This document shows positions 36,984-45,804 of a stretch of DNA of 54,830 nucleotides, piece by piece. The stretch lies in contig JAUXVE010000007.1 of the NCBI GenBank assembly GCA_030680415.1, forward strand, positions 1-54,830, given 5' to 3'. A model generated the notes under the pieces. It was not told the DNA's origin, did not search any database, and worked only from the letters and a program-made list of their open reading frames with translations. Made by a program: the position numbers and the translations under genes. The DNA comes from Rubrivivax sp. GTDB taxonomy: Bacteria > Pseudomonadota > Gammaproteobacteria > Burkholderiales > Burkholderiaceae_C. Every line of letters begins with the position of its first letter. Positions within the stretch are counted from its first letter, which is position 1.

Positions 36984-38816
36984 ATGAGCCCGACGCCCGC
37001 CCCAGCCGCCGCCCGGGCCGCCGAGATCGTGCGCCACGGTTTCGACGCCCAGCAGCGCGGCGACACCACCACCGCCGAGGCCGCCTACCTGCAGGCGCTG
37101 CAGCTCGCGCCGGCGCAGCCCGACGCACTGCAGCTGCTCGGCAGCCTCGCACGCACGCGCGGCGACGAAGTCGCCGCCGAGACCTGGTGGCGGCGCTCGC
37201 TGCAGGCCCATGCCGGCCAGCCGCATGTCTGGAACAACCTGGGCAATTTGCTGCTGCGTACCGGCCGGCCGGCCGACGCCCTGCCCTGCTTCGAGCAGGC
37301 GCTCACGCTCAAGGCCGACTACACCGAAGCCCACTACAACCGGGCTCGCACCCTGCACGCCCAAGGCCGCGCCGCCGCAGCAGCCACGGCCCTGCAGCGC
37401 GCCATCGCCATGCCCGGCGGCCCGCGCGCAGCGATGCTGCAACTGGCGGCACAGCTGCAGGGCGACGCTGGCCGCATCGACGAGGCACTGGCCACGCTCG
37501 ACACCGCGCTGCAGCTGGCGCCCGAGCGTGCCGCGCTGCACCACAACCGCGCCGTGCTGCTGCAGCGTTGCCACCGCCACGCCCAGGCGCTGCAGGCGCA
37601 CGAGACCGCGCTGAGGCTGGGCCTGGACCAGGCCGACGCGCACTACAACCACGGCAACACGCTGCAGAGCCTGGGCCGGCTGCACGAAGCGCTGCAGGCC
37701 TACCGCTCGGCACTGGCTCGGGATGCCGGCCATGCGCTGGCGCATTACGACCTGGCGCGGCTGCGCTGGCGGCTCGGACACGCCGACTTCGACGCCGAAC
37801 TGCGGCAGGCCATCACCACCTTGCCGAACGCGCCGCAGCTGCCCGCCCTGCTGGGGCACCTGCTGTGGCGCGCCGAGCGCCACGCCGATGCCGCAGCGGC
37901 CTACCGCGAGGCCTTGCGCCGGGCGCCGCAGGAGCCCCGCCTGCACGACGGCCTGGGCCGCTGCCTGGTGCGGCTGGGCGAGGTCGAGCCCGGCCTGGCG
38001 GCGCACCGTCAGGCGGTGACGCTGGCGCCCGACGACGCCGAACTGCACGCCAACTTCGCTGCCAGCCTGCTCATCGCGCGCCGGGGCGTAACAGCGCTGG
38101 GCGCGGCCGAAGCCGCCTGCCGGCTGGCGCCGCACGACCAGTACGCGCTGGCGCTGCTGGGACTGGCCTGGCGCATGAATGGCGACCCGCGTGAGGCCTG
38201 GCTCAACGACGTGTCGCGCTTCGTGCGCGTCTGCGAGCTGCCGCCGCCCGCCGGCTGGGTCGACATGGCGAGCTTCAACATCGCGCTGGCGGCCGAGCTC
38301 GCCACGCTGCACGGCGACCGCCAGCCGCCGATCGACCAGACGCTGCGCCACGGCACGCAGACGCTGGGCGACATCTTCGAACAGAGCCACCCGCTGGTGG
38401 ACGCGCTGAAGGCGCGCATCACCGAGGCCGTGGCCGACTACATCGCCACGCTGCCGTCCGACCCGGCGCACCCCTTCCTGAAGCGCCGCGGCAGCGGCTG
38501 GCGCTATGCCGATTCGTGGTCGTCGCGGCTGGGCCGCCACGGCTTGCACACCGACCACGTGCACCCGCACGGCTGGGTCAGCTCGGCCTACTACGTGCAG
38601 GTGCCGGCGAGCTGCGCCGACGCGTCGCGACGCGACGGTTGGTTGCGTTTCGGCCAGCCCGACATCGACACCGGGCTGGCCGGCCTGGTGCGACGCGAGG
38701 TGGCGCCGGCACCGGGGCGGCTGGTGTTGTTCCCTTCGATGTTCTGGCACGGCACGACGCCGCTGCACGACGACGCCGCGCGGCTGACGATCGCCTTCGA
38801 CGTGATGCCGCTGTAG
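36984..38816 (+). CDS. TPR-repeat protein with C-terminal 2OG-Fe(II) oxygenase-like domain
   Basis: 610 residues. About ten tetratricopeptide repeats (for example HVWNNLGNLLLRTGRPADAL, AHYNHGNTLQSLGRLHEALQ) precede a domain of the putative 2OG-Fe(II) oxygenase type: GWRYADSWSSRLGRHGLH, then TDHVHPHGWVSSAYYVQVP, and FPSMFWHGTTPLHDDAARLTIAFDV, with an HxDH pair, a distal His and an Arg for 2-oxoglutarate. I infer a protein hydroxylase using the TPR part to bind its substrate. The ATG at 36972 is an alternative start. It converges with alaS, 28 bases apart. Confidence 0.82.
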   Translation: MSPTPAPAAARAAEIVRHGFDAQQRGDTTTAEAAYLQALQLAPAQPDALQLLGSLARTRGDEVAAETWWRRSLQAHAGQPHVWNNLGNLLLRTGRPADALPCFEQALTLKADYTEAHYNRARTLHAQGRAAAAATALQRAIAMPGGPRAAMLQLAAQLQGDAGRIDEALATLDTALQLAPERAALHHNRAVLLQRCHRHAQALQAHETALRLGLDQADAHYNHGNTLQSLGRLHEALQAYRSALARDAGHALAHYDLARLRWRLGHADFDAELRQAITTLPNAPQLPALLGHLLWRAERHADAAAAYREALRRAPQEPRLHDGLGRCLVRLGEVEPGLAAHRQAVTLAPDDAELHANFAASLLIARRGVTALGAAEAACRLAPHDQYALALLGLAWRMNGDPREAWLNDVSRFVRVCELPPPAGWVDMASFNIALAAELATLHGDRQPPIDQTLRHGTQTLGDIFEQSHPLVDALKARITEAVADYIATLPSDPAHPFLKRRGSGWRYADSWSSRLGRHGLHTDHVHPHGWVSSAYYVQVPASCADASRRDGWLRFGQPDIDTGLAGLVRREVAPAPGRLVLFPSMFWHGTTPLHDDAARLTIAFDVMPL

Positions 38817-38844
38817 CCGTCGCCTGCGGCCGGCCGCGCGAGCG

Positions 38845-41535
38845 TCAGATGCGCGCGCCGACCCAGCCCGCCACCGAGGCCAGCGCCGCCGGCAGCGCGG
38901 CGGCATCGGTGCCGCCGGCCATCGCCAGGTCCGGCTTGCCGCCGCCCTTGCCCCCCACCTGCAGGGCGACGAAGTTGACCAGCTCGCCGGCCTTGATGCG
39001 TGCGGCGCTGTTGGCCAGCACGTCGGCGGTGACGCCGGCGGCCAGCTGCACGCGGCCGCCGTCCACCGCCGCCAGCACGATGGCCGCGGTCTTGAGCTTG
39101 TCCTTGAGCTTGTCCATGGTCTCGCGCAAGGCCCTGGCGTCGGCGCCTTGCAGCGTGGCGGCGAGCACGCGGATGGCGCCGCTCTGGCCCTGCACGTTCA
39201 CCGCCTGCGCCAGCAGTTCGTCGCCCTGGGCGCTGGCGAGCCGGCCCTTGAGCGCGGTGATCTCCCTTTCCAGCGCCCGCACGTGGTCGAGCACGGCGGC
39301 CACGCGCGCCGGCACCTCGGCCGGCGTGGCCTTGAGGGTGCCGGCGACGCTGCCGAGCGTGGCCTCCAGCTGCTGCAGATAGGCCAGCGCGTTGTCGCCC
39401 GTCACTGCCTCGACGCGGCGGATGCCCGCAGCCACGCCGCCTTCGGCGACGATCTTGAAGACGCCGATGTCGCCGGTGCGCTGCACATGGGTGCCGCCGC
39501 AGAGCTCGCGGCTGCTGCCGATGTCGAGCACGCGCACCTCGTCGCCGTACTTTTCGCCGAACAGCATCATCGCGCCGGCCCGCTGCGCGTCCTCCAAGCC
39601 CATCACGCGCGCCTGCGTGGCGGCGTTGGCCAGGATCTCGGCGTTGACCAGCGCTTCCACCTGCACGATCTGCGCCTCGCTCAGCGGCGCGTGGTGGGCG
39701 AAGTCGAAGCGTGTGCGTTCGGCATTCACCAGCGAACCTTTCTGCTGCACGTGCGCGCCCAGCACCTCGCGCAGCGCCTTGTGCATGAGGTGGGTGACGC
39801 TGTGGTTGCGCACCGTCTTGGCGCGCCGTGCGGCGTCGACGCGGGCGACGAACATGTCGCCGACCTCGACCTCGCCTTCGACGATGCGCCCCTGGTGGCC
39901 GTGCACGCTGGCCTGCACCTTCACAGTGTCGTCCACCAGCACACGGGCGCGCGGGTTGCGCAGCTCGCCGCTGTCGCCGACCTGGCCGCCGCTCTCGGCG
40001 TAGAAGGGCGTGTGGTCGAGCACGATCACGACGTCGTCGCCGGCGCGCGCACGGGCCACCGGCGTGCCGTCGATGTAGATCGCACCGACCTTGCTGTGCT
40101 CGCACACCAGGTGCTCGTAGCCGTGGAAGGTGGTGGCGTCGCCGGTGTACTCCAGGCCCGCGGCCATCTTGAACTTCGCGGCAGCGCGCGCCTGCTCGCG
40201 CTGGCGTGCCATGGCGGTGTTGAAGCCGGCCTCGTCGACCGCCACACCGCGCTCGCGGCAGACGTCGGCCGTGAGGTCGAGCGGGAAGCCGAAGGTGTCG
40301 TGCAGCTTGAAGGCGAGGTCGCCGGCGAGCACCTTGGCCCCCTCTCCCGCGTGCGGGAGAGGGAGTGAAGACAGCGCGGCCTCGAGGATCTCCATGCCGT
40401 TGGCGATGGTCTGGAAGAAGCGCTCCTCTTCCTGCTTCAGCACCTCGGTCACGCGCAAAGCTTCGCGCTTGAGTTCGGGGTAGGCCTCGCCCATCTCCAC
40501 CGCCAGCGGCAGCACCAGGGTGTGGAAGAAGGGCCTGCGCGCGCCGAGCTTGTAGCCGTGGCGGATGGCACGCCGTGCGATGCGCCGCAGCACGTAGCCG
40601 CGGCCTTCGTTGCCGGGGATGACGCCGTCGGCGATGGTGAAGCTGCAGGCGCGGATGTGGTCGGCGATGACCTTCAGCGACGGCGACTCCGGGTCGCAAC
40701 CGGCGCCGCCCGGCGCCGCGCCGGCGGCGACATCGACCGCACTCCTGGCCGCCGCCAGCAGCCGCACGAAGATGTCGATCTGATAGTTGCTGTGCACCTG
40801 CTGCAGCACCGCGGCCAGCCGCTCCAGGCCCATGCCGGTGTCGACGCTGGGCCTGGGCAGAGCGTGCATGACGCCGTCTTCGGTGCGGTTGAACTGCATG
40901 AAGACGTTGTTCCAGATCTCGATGTAGCGGTCGCCGTCCTGTTCGGGCGACCCGGGCGGGCCGCCGGCCACTTCCGGCCCGTGGTCGTAGAAGATCTCGC
41001 TGCACGGGCCGCAGGGCCCTGTGTCACCCATCATCCAGAAATTGTCGGACGCGTAACGCGCGCCCTTGTTGTCGCCGATGCGCACGATGCGCTCGGCCGG
41101 CAACCCGATGACCTTGAACCAGATGTCGTAGGCCTCGTCGTCGTCGGCGTACACGGTGGCCCACAGCTTGTCGGGCGGCAGCTTGAAGTGCACCGTGAGC
41201 AGCTCCCACGCGTACAGCAGTGCGTCGTGCTTGAAGTAGTCGCCGAAGCTGAAGTTGCCCAGCATCTCGAAGAAGGTGTGATGGCGCGCCGTGTAGCCCA
41301 CGTTCTCGAGGTCGTTGTGCTTGCCGCCGGCGCGGATGCACTTCTGGCTCGTGGCCGCGCGCGTGTAGGGCCGCTTGTCGTGACCCAGGAACACGTCCTT
41401 GAACTGGTTCATGCCGGCGTTGGTGAACAGCAGCGTCGGGTCGTCACCGGGCACCACGGGCGAGCTGGCCACGATGGTGTGGCCCTTGGACTCGAAGAAC
41501 TTCAGGAAGGTGGCGCGGATCTCGGAGGCTTTCAT
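38845..41535 (-). CDS. alaS: alanyl-tRNA synthetase (with in-frame palindromic repeat)
   Basis: A 896-residue class II synthetase. Catalytic core motifs [15 protein letters not shown] and [16 protein letters not shown], the editing site [11 protein letters not shown] with CGGTHV, and the C-terminal C-Ala domain ([13 protein letters not shown]) are present. Residues about 391-399 (LPLPHAGEG) are encoded by a GC-rich hairpin at 40340-40363 that lies between the aminoacylation core and [20 protein letters not shown]; the reading frame is preserved. The region is a variable surface loop in the family, so function should survive. It diverges from gabD. Confidence 0.96.
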   Translation of the reverse strand: MKASEIRATFLKFFESKGHTIVASSPVVPGDDPTLLFTNAGMNQFKDVFLGHDKRPYTRAATSQKCIRAGGKHNDLENVGYTARHHTFFEMLGNFSFGDYFKHDALLYAWELLTVHFKLPPDKLWATVYADDDEAYDIWFKVIGLPAERIVRIGDNKGARYASDNFWMMGDTGPCGPCSEIFYDHGPEVAGGPPGSPEQDGDRYIEIWNNVFMQFNRTEDGVMHALPRPSVDTGMGLERLAAVLQQVHSNYQIDIFVRLLAAARSAVDVAAGAAPGGAGCDPESPSLKVIADHIRACSFTIADGVIPGNEGRGYVLRRIARRAIRHGYKLGARRPFFHTLVLPLAVEMGEAYPELKREALRVTEVLKQEEERFFQTIANGMEILEAALSSLPLPHAGEGAKVLAGDLAFKLHDTFGFPLDLTADVCRERGVAVDEAGFNTAMARQREQARAAAKFKMAAGLEYTGDATTFHGYEHLVCEHSKVGAIYIDGTPVARARAGDDVVIVLDHTPFYAESGGQVGDSGELRNPRARVLVDDTVKVQASVHGHQGRIVEGEVEVGDMFVARVDAARRAKTVRNHSVTHLMHKALREVLGAHVQQKGSLVNAERTRFDFAHHAPLSEAQIVQVEALVNAEILANAATQARVMGLEDAQRAGAMMLFGEKYGDEVRVLDIGSSRELCGGTHVQRTGDIGVFKIVAEGGVAAGIRRVEAVTGDNALAYLQQLEATLGSVAGTLKATPAEVPARVAAVLDHVRALEREITALKGRLASAQGDELLAQAVNVQGQSGAIRVLAATLQGADARALRETMDKLKDKLKTAAIVLAAVDGGRVQLAAGVTADVLANSAARIKAGELVNFVALQVGGKGGGKPDLAMAGGTDAAALPAALASVAGWVGARI
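40340..40363. repeat. REP-like hairpin inside alaS
   Basis: CCCTCTCCCG, loop CGTG, CGGGAGAGGG: perfect 10-base arms, matching the intergenic copy at 31811-31837 in its first nine bases of arm. In alaS it is read in frame as LPLPHAGEG. An insertion that is a multiple of three bases is implied by the intact downstream frame. Confidence 0.8.
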
Positions 41536-41666
41536 GCCGTGGCTTTCGCTGCGTGCAAGCGGGCATCGGCTGATGCCAAGTGCTTGATTTTTAAGAACCT
41601 TTGATTATAGGTAGGGGTCCGTTGCGGGGCCTATGATGCGCGCATCGACCTGCTGCGGAGCCCCCC

Positions 41667-43145
41667 ATGGACACGAAATCCTCCCCTCTTTCGACCCTCG
41701 CCGACCCCGGCCTGCTCAAGACCGACGGCCTGATCAACGGCGCCTGGGTGCCGGGGAGCTCACGCTTTGCCGTCGTCGACCCGGCGACCGGGCGCGAACT
41801 GGCCCAGGTCGCCAATCTGGGCCCGGTCGACGCAGCGGCGGCGATCGCTGCCGCCAACAAGGCCTGGCCGGCGTGGCGCGGCAAGACAGCCAAGGAAAGA
41901 TCAGCAATCCTGATGAAGTGGTTCACGCTGCTGCACCAGCACGCCGACGACCTGGCACGCATCATGACCGCCGAGCAAGGCAAGCCGCTGGCCGAAGCGC
42001 GCGGTGAAGTGGTCTACGGCGCCAGCTTCGTCGAGTGGTTTGCCGAAGAGGCCAAGCGCGTCTACGGCGAGACCATCCCGACCACCGACAACAACAAGCG
42101 CTACCTCGTCGTCAAGCAGCCGATCGGCGTCTGCGCGGCGATCACGCCGTGGAACTTCCCGATTGCGATGATCACGCGCAAGGTGGCGCCGGCGCTGGCC
42201 GCCGGCTGCCCGGTGATCATCAAGCCGGCCGAACAGACACCGTTGTCGGCGCTGGCCGCCGCCGAACTGGCGCAGCGCGCCGGCATGCCGGCCGGGGTGC
42301 TGAACGTGCTCAGCGCCGACAGCGACAACAGCATCGAGATCGGCAAGGTGCTGTGCAGCAGCGACGTCGTGCGCCACTTGTCGTTCACCGGCTCCACCGA
42401 GGTCGGCCGCATCCTGGCGCGGCAATGCGCGCCGACGGTGAAGAAGCTCAGCCTGGAACTCGGCGGCAACGCGCCCTTCATCGTCTTCGACGACGCCGAC
42501 ATCGACGCCGCGGTCGAAGGCGCGATGGTCAGCAAGTACCGCAACGCCGGCCAGACCTGCGTCTGCGCCAACCGCTTCTACGTGCAGGCCGGCGTCCACG
42601 ACGCCTTCGTGCAGAAGCTGGCCGCCAGGGCCGGCGGCATCCAGGTCGGCAGCGGCTTCGAGGCCGGCGTCACCCAGGGCCCGCTGATCGACGACGCAGC
42701 CATCGCCAAGGTCGAAAGCCATGTCGCCGACGCCGTGGCCAAGGGTGCCCATGTGGTCATCGGCGGCAGCCGCATCGGCGACCGCTTCTACACGCCGACG
42801 GTGCTGGCCGGTGTCACGGCGGAGATGCTGTGCGCACGCGAGGAGACCTTCGGCCCGGTGGCGCCGGTGTTCCGCTTCGAGACCGAGGCCGAGGCCATCG
42901 CGCTGGCCAACGACACCGAATTCGGCCTCGCCAGCTACTTCTACAGCCGCGACATCGGCCGCGTCTTCCGCGTCGGCGAAGCGCTGGAGTACGGCATGGT
43001 GGGCATCAACACCGGCCTCATCTCCACCGCCGAGGTGCCCTTCGGCGGCGTCAAGCAGTCGGGGCTGGGCCGCGAGGGCGCGCACCAGGGCATGGACGAC
43101 TACGTCGAGATCAAGTACCTCTGCCTGGGCGACATCCAGCGCTGA
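41667..43145 (+). CDS. gabD: NAD(P)-dependent succinate-semialdehyde dehydrogenase
   Basis: A 492-residue aldehyde dehydrogenase. ITPWNFPIAMITRKVAPALA, FTGSTEVGRILARQCAP, the general-base Glu in LELGGNAPFIVFDDADIDAA, the catalytic Cys in NAGQTCVCANRFYV and EETFGPVAPVFRF fit the GabD subfamily. It oxidises succinate semialdehyde to succinate in the cytoplasm. No gabT is adjacent, so another source such as aromatic or 4-hydroxybutyrate breakdown is possible. It has its own 131-base upstream gap shared with alaS. Confidence 0.9.
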   Translation: MDTKSSPLSTLADPGLLKTDGLINGAWVPGSSRFAVVDPATGRELAQVANLGPVDAAAAIAAANKAWPAWRGKTAKERSAILMKWFTLLHQHADDLARIMTAEQGKPLAEARGEVVYGASFVEWFAEEAKRVYGETIPTTDNNKRYLVVKQPIGVCAAITPWNFPIAMITRKVAPALAAGCPVIIKPAEQTPLSALAAAELAQRAGMPAGVLNVLSADSDNSIEIGKVLCSSDVVRHLSFTGSTEVGRILARQCAPTVKKLSLELGGNAPFIVFDDADIDAAVEGAMVSKYRNAGQTCVCANRFYVQAGVHDAFVQKLAARAGGIQVGSGFEAGVTQGPLIDDAAIAKVESHVADAVAKGAHVVIGGSRIGDRFYTPTVLAGVTAEMLCAREETFGPVAPVFRFETEAEAIALANDTEFGLASYFYSRDIGRVFRVGEALEYGMVGINTGLISTAEVPFGGVKQSGLGREGAHQGMDDYVEIKYLCLGDIQR

Positions 43146-43194
43146 GCGCGTGAGCTTTCCTGCTGCGCCTGCCGATCTCGGGTCTGCGGTGCTC

Positions 43195-43212
43195 GCCGTA
43201 CGGGTGTACGGC
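43195..43212. repeat. hairpin after gabD (GCCGTAC stem)
   Basis: GCCGTAC, loop GGGT, GTACGGC within a 136-base gap between the convergent gabD and aldolase genes. It resembles short palindromic units that I remember in intergenic regions of Burkholderiales. It may serve as a transcription end. The tail of the gap also contains the direct repeat CTCCTCTAGG / CTCCTCTAGG. Confidence 0.55.
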
Positions 43213-43281
43213 TGTGCTCCTCAACCCAAGCTCGGCACGCTCGCGACGGAAATCTCTCGCGCTCGCCTCCTCTAGGCTCCT

Positions 43282-44100
43282 CTAGGCCCCACCTTCGGTG
43301 CGCGTGCCCTCGACGAGGGTGTGCACATGGGCCGTGCCACCGACATTGCGCAGTGCCTGCACCGCTGCCTGCGCGCCGCGCATCAGCAGGCCGAGGTCGG
43401 ACGACACGGCCACGAAGTCGTAGCCTGCGGCGCGGTAGCGCGTGACCTCCTCGGGTGAGCCGCCGACGGTGCCGATGGGGACGCCCACGGCCTCGGCGCG
43501 TTCCGCCGCGTCGGTCATCAGGTTCATGACGTCGGGGTGCATCAGTTCGCCGGCATGACCCATGGCGCCCGACAGGTCCGCCGGGCCCACGAAGAGTGCA
43601 TCCACGCCGGGCACGGCGGCGATCTCCTCCAGCCGCGCCACGGCCGCCGGCGTCTCGAGCTGCACGACGACAGCGATCGACTGATTCGCGGTGCGCAGGT
43701 GGTCGCGCGTGGTACCGAAGCGTGACGCCCGGCTCATGCCGGCCATGCCGCGCACGCCCTCGGGCGGATAACGCGTGGCAGCCACGGCGCGCCGCGCTTC
43801 GTCGGCGCTTTGCACCATCGGGAACAGCAGCGTCAAGGCCCCGGCGTCGAGCACGCGCTTGACGGTGACGGCATCGTTCCAAGGCAGGCGCACCACCGGC
43901 ACCATCTTCGTGTTGCCCACGGCCTGCAGCAGCTGCACGAGCTGCATCAGGTCCACCGGCGCGTGCTCCATGTCGAGCACGCCCCAGTCGAAGCCGGCTG
44001 ATCCCACCGCCTCGGCGACGATGGGGCTGGCCGACAACACCCAGGTGCCGATGGGTGACTTGGCGCCGTGGGCGCGCAGCAGTTGGTTGAACGGGTTCAT
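43282..44100 (-). CDS. HpcH/HpaI family aldolase
   Basis: A 272-residue class II pyruvate aldolase. SAGFDWGVLDMEHAPVDL, PVVRLPWNDAVTVKRVLDAGA, VVQLETPAAVARLEEIAAV with the metal Glu, and GVDALFVGPADLSGAMG with the metal Asp are diagnostic. It cleaves or forms 2-keto-3-hydroxy acids (4-hydroxy-2-oxoheptanedioate or 2-keto-3-deoxy sugar acids); the substrate cannot be settled. The long frame continuing to 45372 is a shadow; the gene starts at MNPFNQLLRAHGAKSP. Confidence 0.92.
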   Translation of the reverse strand: MNPFNQLLRAHGAKSPIGTWVLSASPIVAEAVGSAGFDWGVLDMEHAPVDLMQLVQLLQAVGNTKMVPVVRLPWNDAVTVKRVLDAGALTLLFPMVQSADEARRAVAATRYPPEGVRGMAGMSRASRFGTTRDHLRTANQSIAVVVQLETPAAVARLEEIAAVPGVDALFVGPADLSGAMGHAGELMHPDVMNLMTDAAERAEAVGVPIGTVGGSPEEVTRYRAAGYDFVAVSSDLGLLMRGAQAAVQALRNVGGTAHVHTLVEGTRTEGGA

Positions 44101-44138
44101 GACAAGACTCCCACAGGCAGGGCTACGGTTCGGGGCGC

Positions 44139-45038
44139 TCAGGATGCGTCGTCGTTGGCCGCCGCGGCCGGACCGCGTTCGGTGCGGGCGGCAAAGCCGT
44201 CGCGACCCAGCGTGGCCACCGAGCCGGCCTGCGCGCTGGCGTTTTGCAGCAGCGTTTCGGCATCCTTGCCGTGTTCGGGGTACAGCGCCAGGCCCACGGC
44301 GGCGGCCACGGCGCAGCCCTGGCCGGCGACCATGAAGGGCTGTTGCAGCGAGCGCACCAGCTTGGCCGCCACGCGCTCGCCGTCGCTCGGCGCTTCCAGG
44401 CGGCCCAGCAGCACGCCGAAGGCATGGGGCCCGATGGCGGCCACCACGTCGCTGGCGCGCAGCGCGCTGCGCAGCCGCACCGCGACCTTGCGGCGCAGGA
44501 TGTTGGCCGCTTCGCTGCCCAGGCGGGCCGCGGCACCGGCATAACCTTCCACGCGCAGCACGATCAGCACCATCGGCGCCGGTTCGCGCTCGCGCAGCGC
44601 CAACAGTTGCGTCATGTGCTCGACCAGTTGCGCCTGGTGCGGCAGGCCGGTGGCCAGGTCGGTGGCATAGGCCATGCGCGTCGAGCGCTCGACCGCCTTG
44701 CGCTCCACGGCATGATGCAGAGCACGCAACACCGCTGCCGGGTCGCCGGCCAGCACGATGTCCTCCACGCCCAGACGCAGCAGCTGCGCTTCGAGTTCGT
44801 CGTCGGCAATGCCTGCCAGCACCACGACCGCACTGTCCAGAGCGGCCAGCGGCAGCCCGGGCTGCAGCAGCAGTTCGGCCAGGGCCTGGTGCGTGGGGGC
44901 GCCGACGAGCGCGGCGTCGTGGTGCGGCGCGTCGGCGGCCGTTTCGGCGCGGGTCACGGCCCAGCCGGCGGCCGCGCAGGCCGCTGCGACGGCAGCGTCG
45001 GCGGCAACGACCAGCAGTGAAAGCGGTGTCGAGGACAT
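44139..45038 (-). CDS. degenerate GGDEF protein with receiver-like N-terminus
   Basis: 299 residues. Residues 1-110 resemble a receiver fold without a phosphorylatable Asp at the usual place. Residues 120-280 are a GGDEF-type domain: DLATGLPHQAQLVEHM (the DxLTGLxNR start), then the active-site loop reads SDVVAAIGPHAFGVLLG, where GGDEF is replaced by GPHAF (about 203-207), so cyclase activity is unlikely. The end is low-complexity. It may bind nucleotide or act as a scaffold. It lies between the aldolase gene and nrfHA and is divergent from nrfH. Confidence 0.72.
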   Translation of the reverse strand: MSSTPLSLLVVAADAAVAAACAAAGWAVTRAETAADAPHHDAALVGAPTHQALAELLLQPGLPLAALDSAVVVLAGIADDELEAQLLRLGVEDIVLAGDPAAVLRALHHAVERKAVERSTRMAYATDLATGLPHQAQLVEHMTQLLALREREPAPMVLIVLRVEGYAGAAARLGSEAANILRRKVAVRLRSALRASDVVAAIGPHAFGVLLGRLEAPSDGERVAAKLVRSLQQPFMVAGQGCAVAAAVGLALYPEHGKDAETLLQNASAQAGSVATLGRDGFAARTERGPAAAANDDAS

Positions 45039-45157
45039 ATGGCAATGATGCAGCAAAGAACTTGCGCGCCGGCCCTGGGCAAGCCCGGCGCCGCGGCGCC
45101 GGCGGGGCCCGAGCCGCGCCATGGCGACTGAACTGAAGAGCGTCGATGCGCTGTGGC

Positions 45158-45171
45158 TTGAGCTCGATCAA
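45158..45171. promoter_or_regulatory. FNR/CRP-family box upstream of nrfHA
   Basis: TTGAGCTCGATCAA matches the FNR consensus TTGATnnnnATCAA with one mismatch. It lies about 113 bases before the nrfH start. A TATATC element at 45213-45218 with CTGGCA 16 bases upstream would put the box near -61 from the start site, a normal activator position. This fits oxygen- and nitrite-responsive control. It is inferred from sequence only. Confidence 0.6.
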
Positions 45172-45277
45172 GCGACCGCCACATCGTCGTCTGGCAGAGC
45201 TGCGCCATCGCGTATATCGTGGCGGCAGTGGTTTTCCGGCGCTGCTGCGGTCGCGCCGAACATCCACGGGAGCACCT

Positions 45278-45790
45278 ATGCGAACGGCAAGCCAGACACG
45301 GCAGCGGGGCATGTCAGGCAGCGCCAGGTTGATGCTCGCTCTTGCGCTGCTGCTGGGGATCCTGATCGGCATCGGCAGCTACACCTTCGTCTACGCGAAG
45401 GGCTTGTCGTACATGAGCTCCGACCCCGAGGTCTGCGCCAACTGCCACATCATGCAGCCGCAGTACGAGGCGTGGCAGAAATCCAGCCATCACCACGTGG
45501 CCGGCTGTGTCGACTGCCATCTGCCGCACGATTTCTTCGGCAAGTACCTGGCCAAGGCGCTCAACGGCTACCACCACTCCAAGGCCTTCACGGCTCAGGA
45601 CTTCGCGGAGCCGATCGCCATCAAGCCGGCGAACAGCCGCATCCTGCAGGACAGCTGCCTGTCGTGTCACGGTGAACTCGTGCACCAGGCCGTTGCCGTA
45701 CCCGGACGCAGCGACGAAGTGCGCTGCGTCCACTGTCATCAGTCCGTCGGGCACGGCGAGCGCGCCGGCCTTGGTGGCCCTCGTTCTTGA
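45278..45790 (+). CDS. nrfH: cytochrome c nitrite reductase small subunit NrfH (NapC/NirT family)
   Basis: 170 residues: one N-terminal membrane anchor ([20 protein letters not shown]) and four CxxCH haem motifs (CANCH at 53-57, CVDCH, CLSCH, CVHCH). CANCHIM supplies the Met near haem 1 typical of NrfH. It takes electrons from the quinol pool and passes them to NrfA. It is followed 14 bases later by nrfA, so both form an operon under the upstream FNR-like box. Confidence 0.93.
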   Translation: MRTASQTRQRGMSGSARLMLALALLLGILIGIGSYTFVYAKGLSYMSSDPEVCANCHIMQPQYEAWQKSSHHHVAGCVDCHLPHDFFGKYLAKALNGYHHSKAFTAQDFAEPIAIKPANSRILQDSCLSCHGELVHQAVAVPGRSDEVRCVHCHQSVGHGERAGLGGPRS

Positions 45791-45804
45791 CGATGGAGGC
45801 TTGC

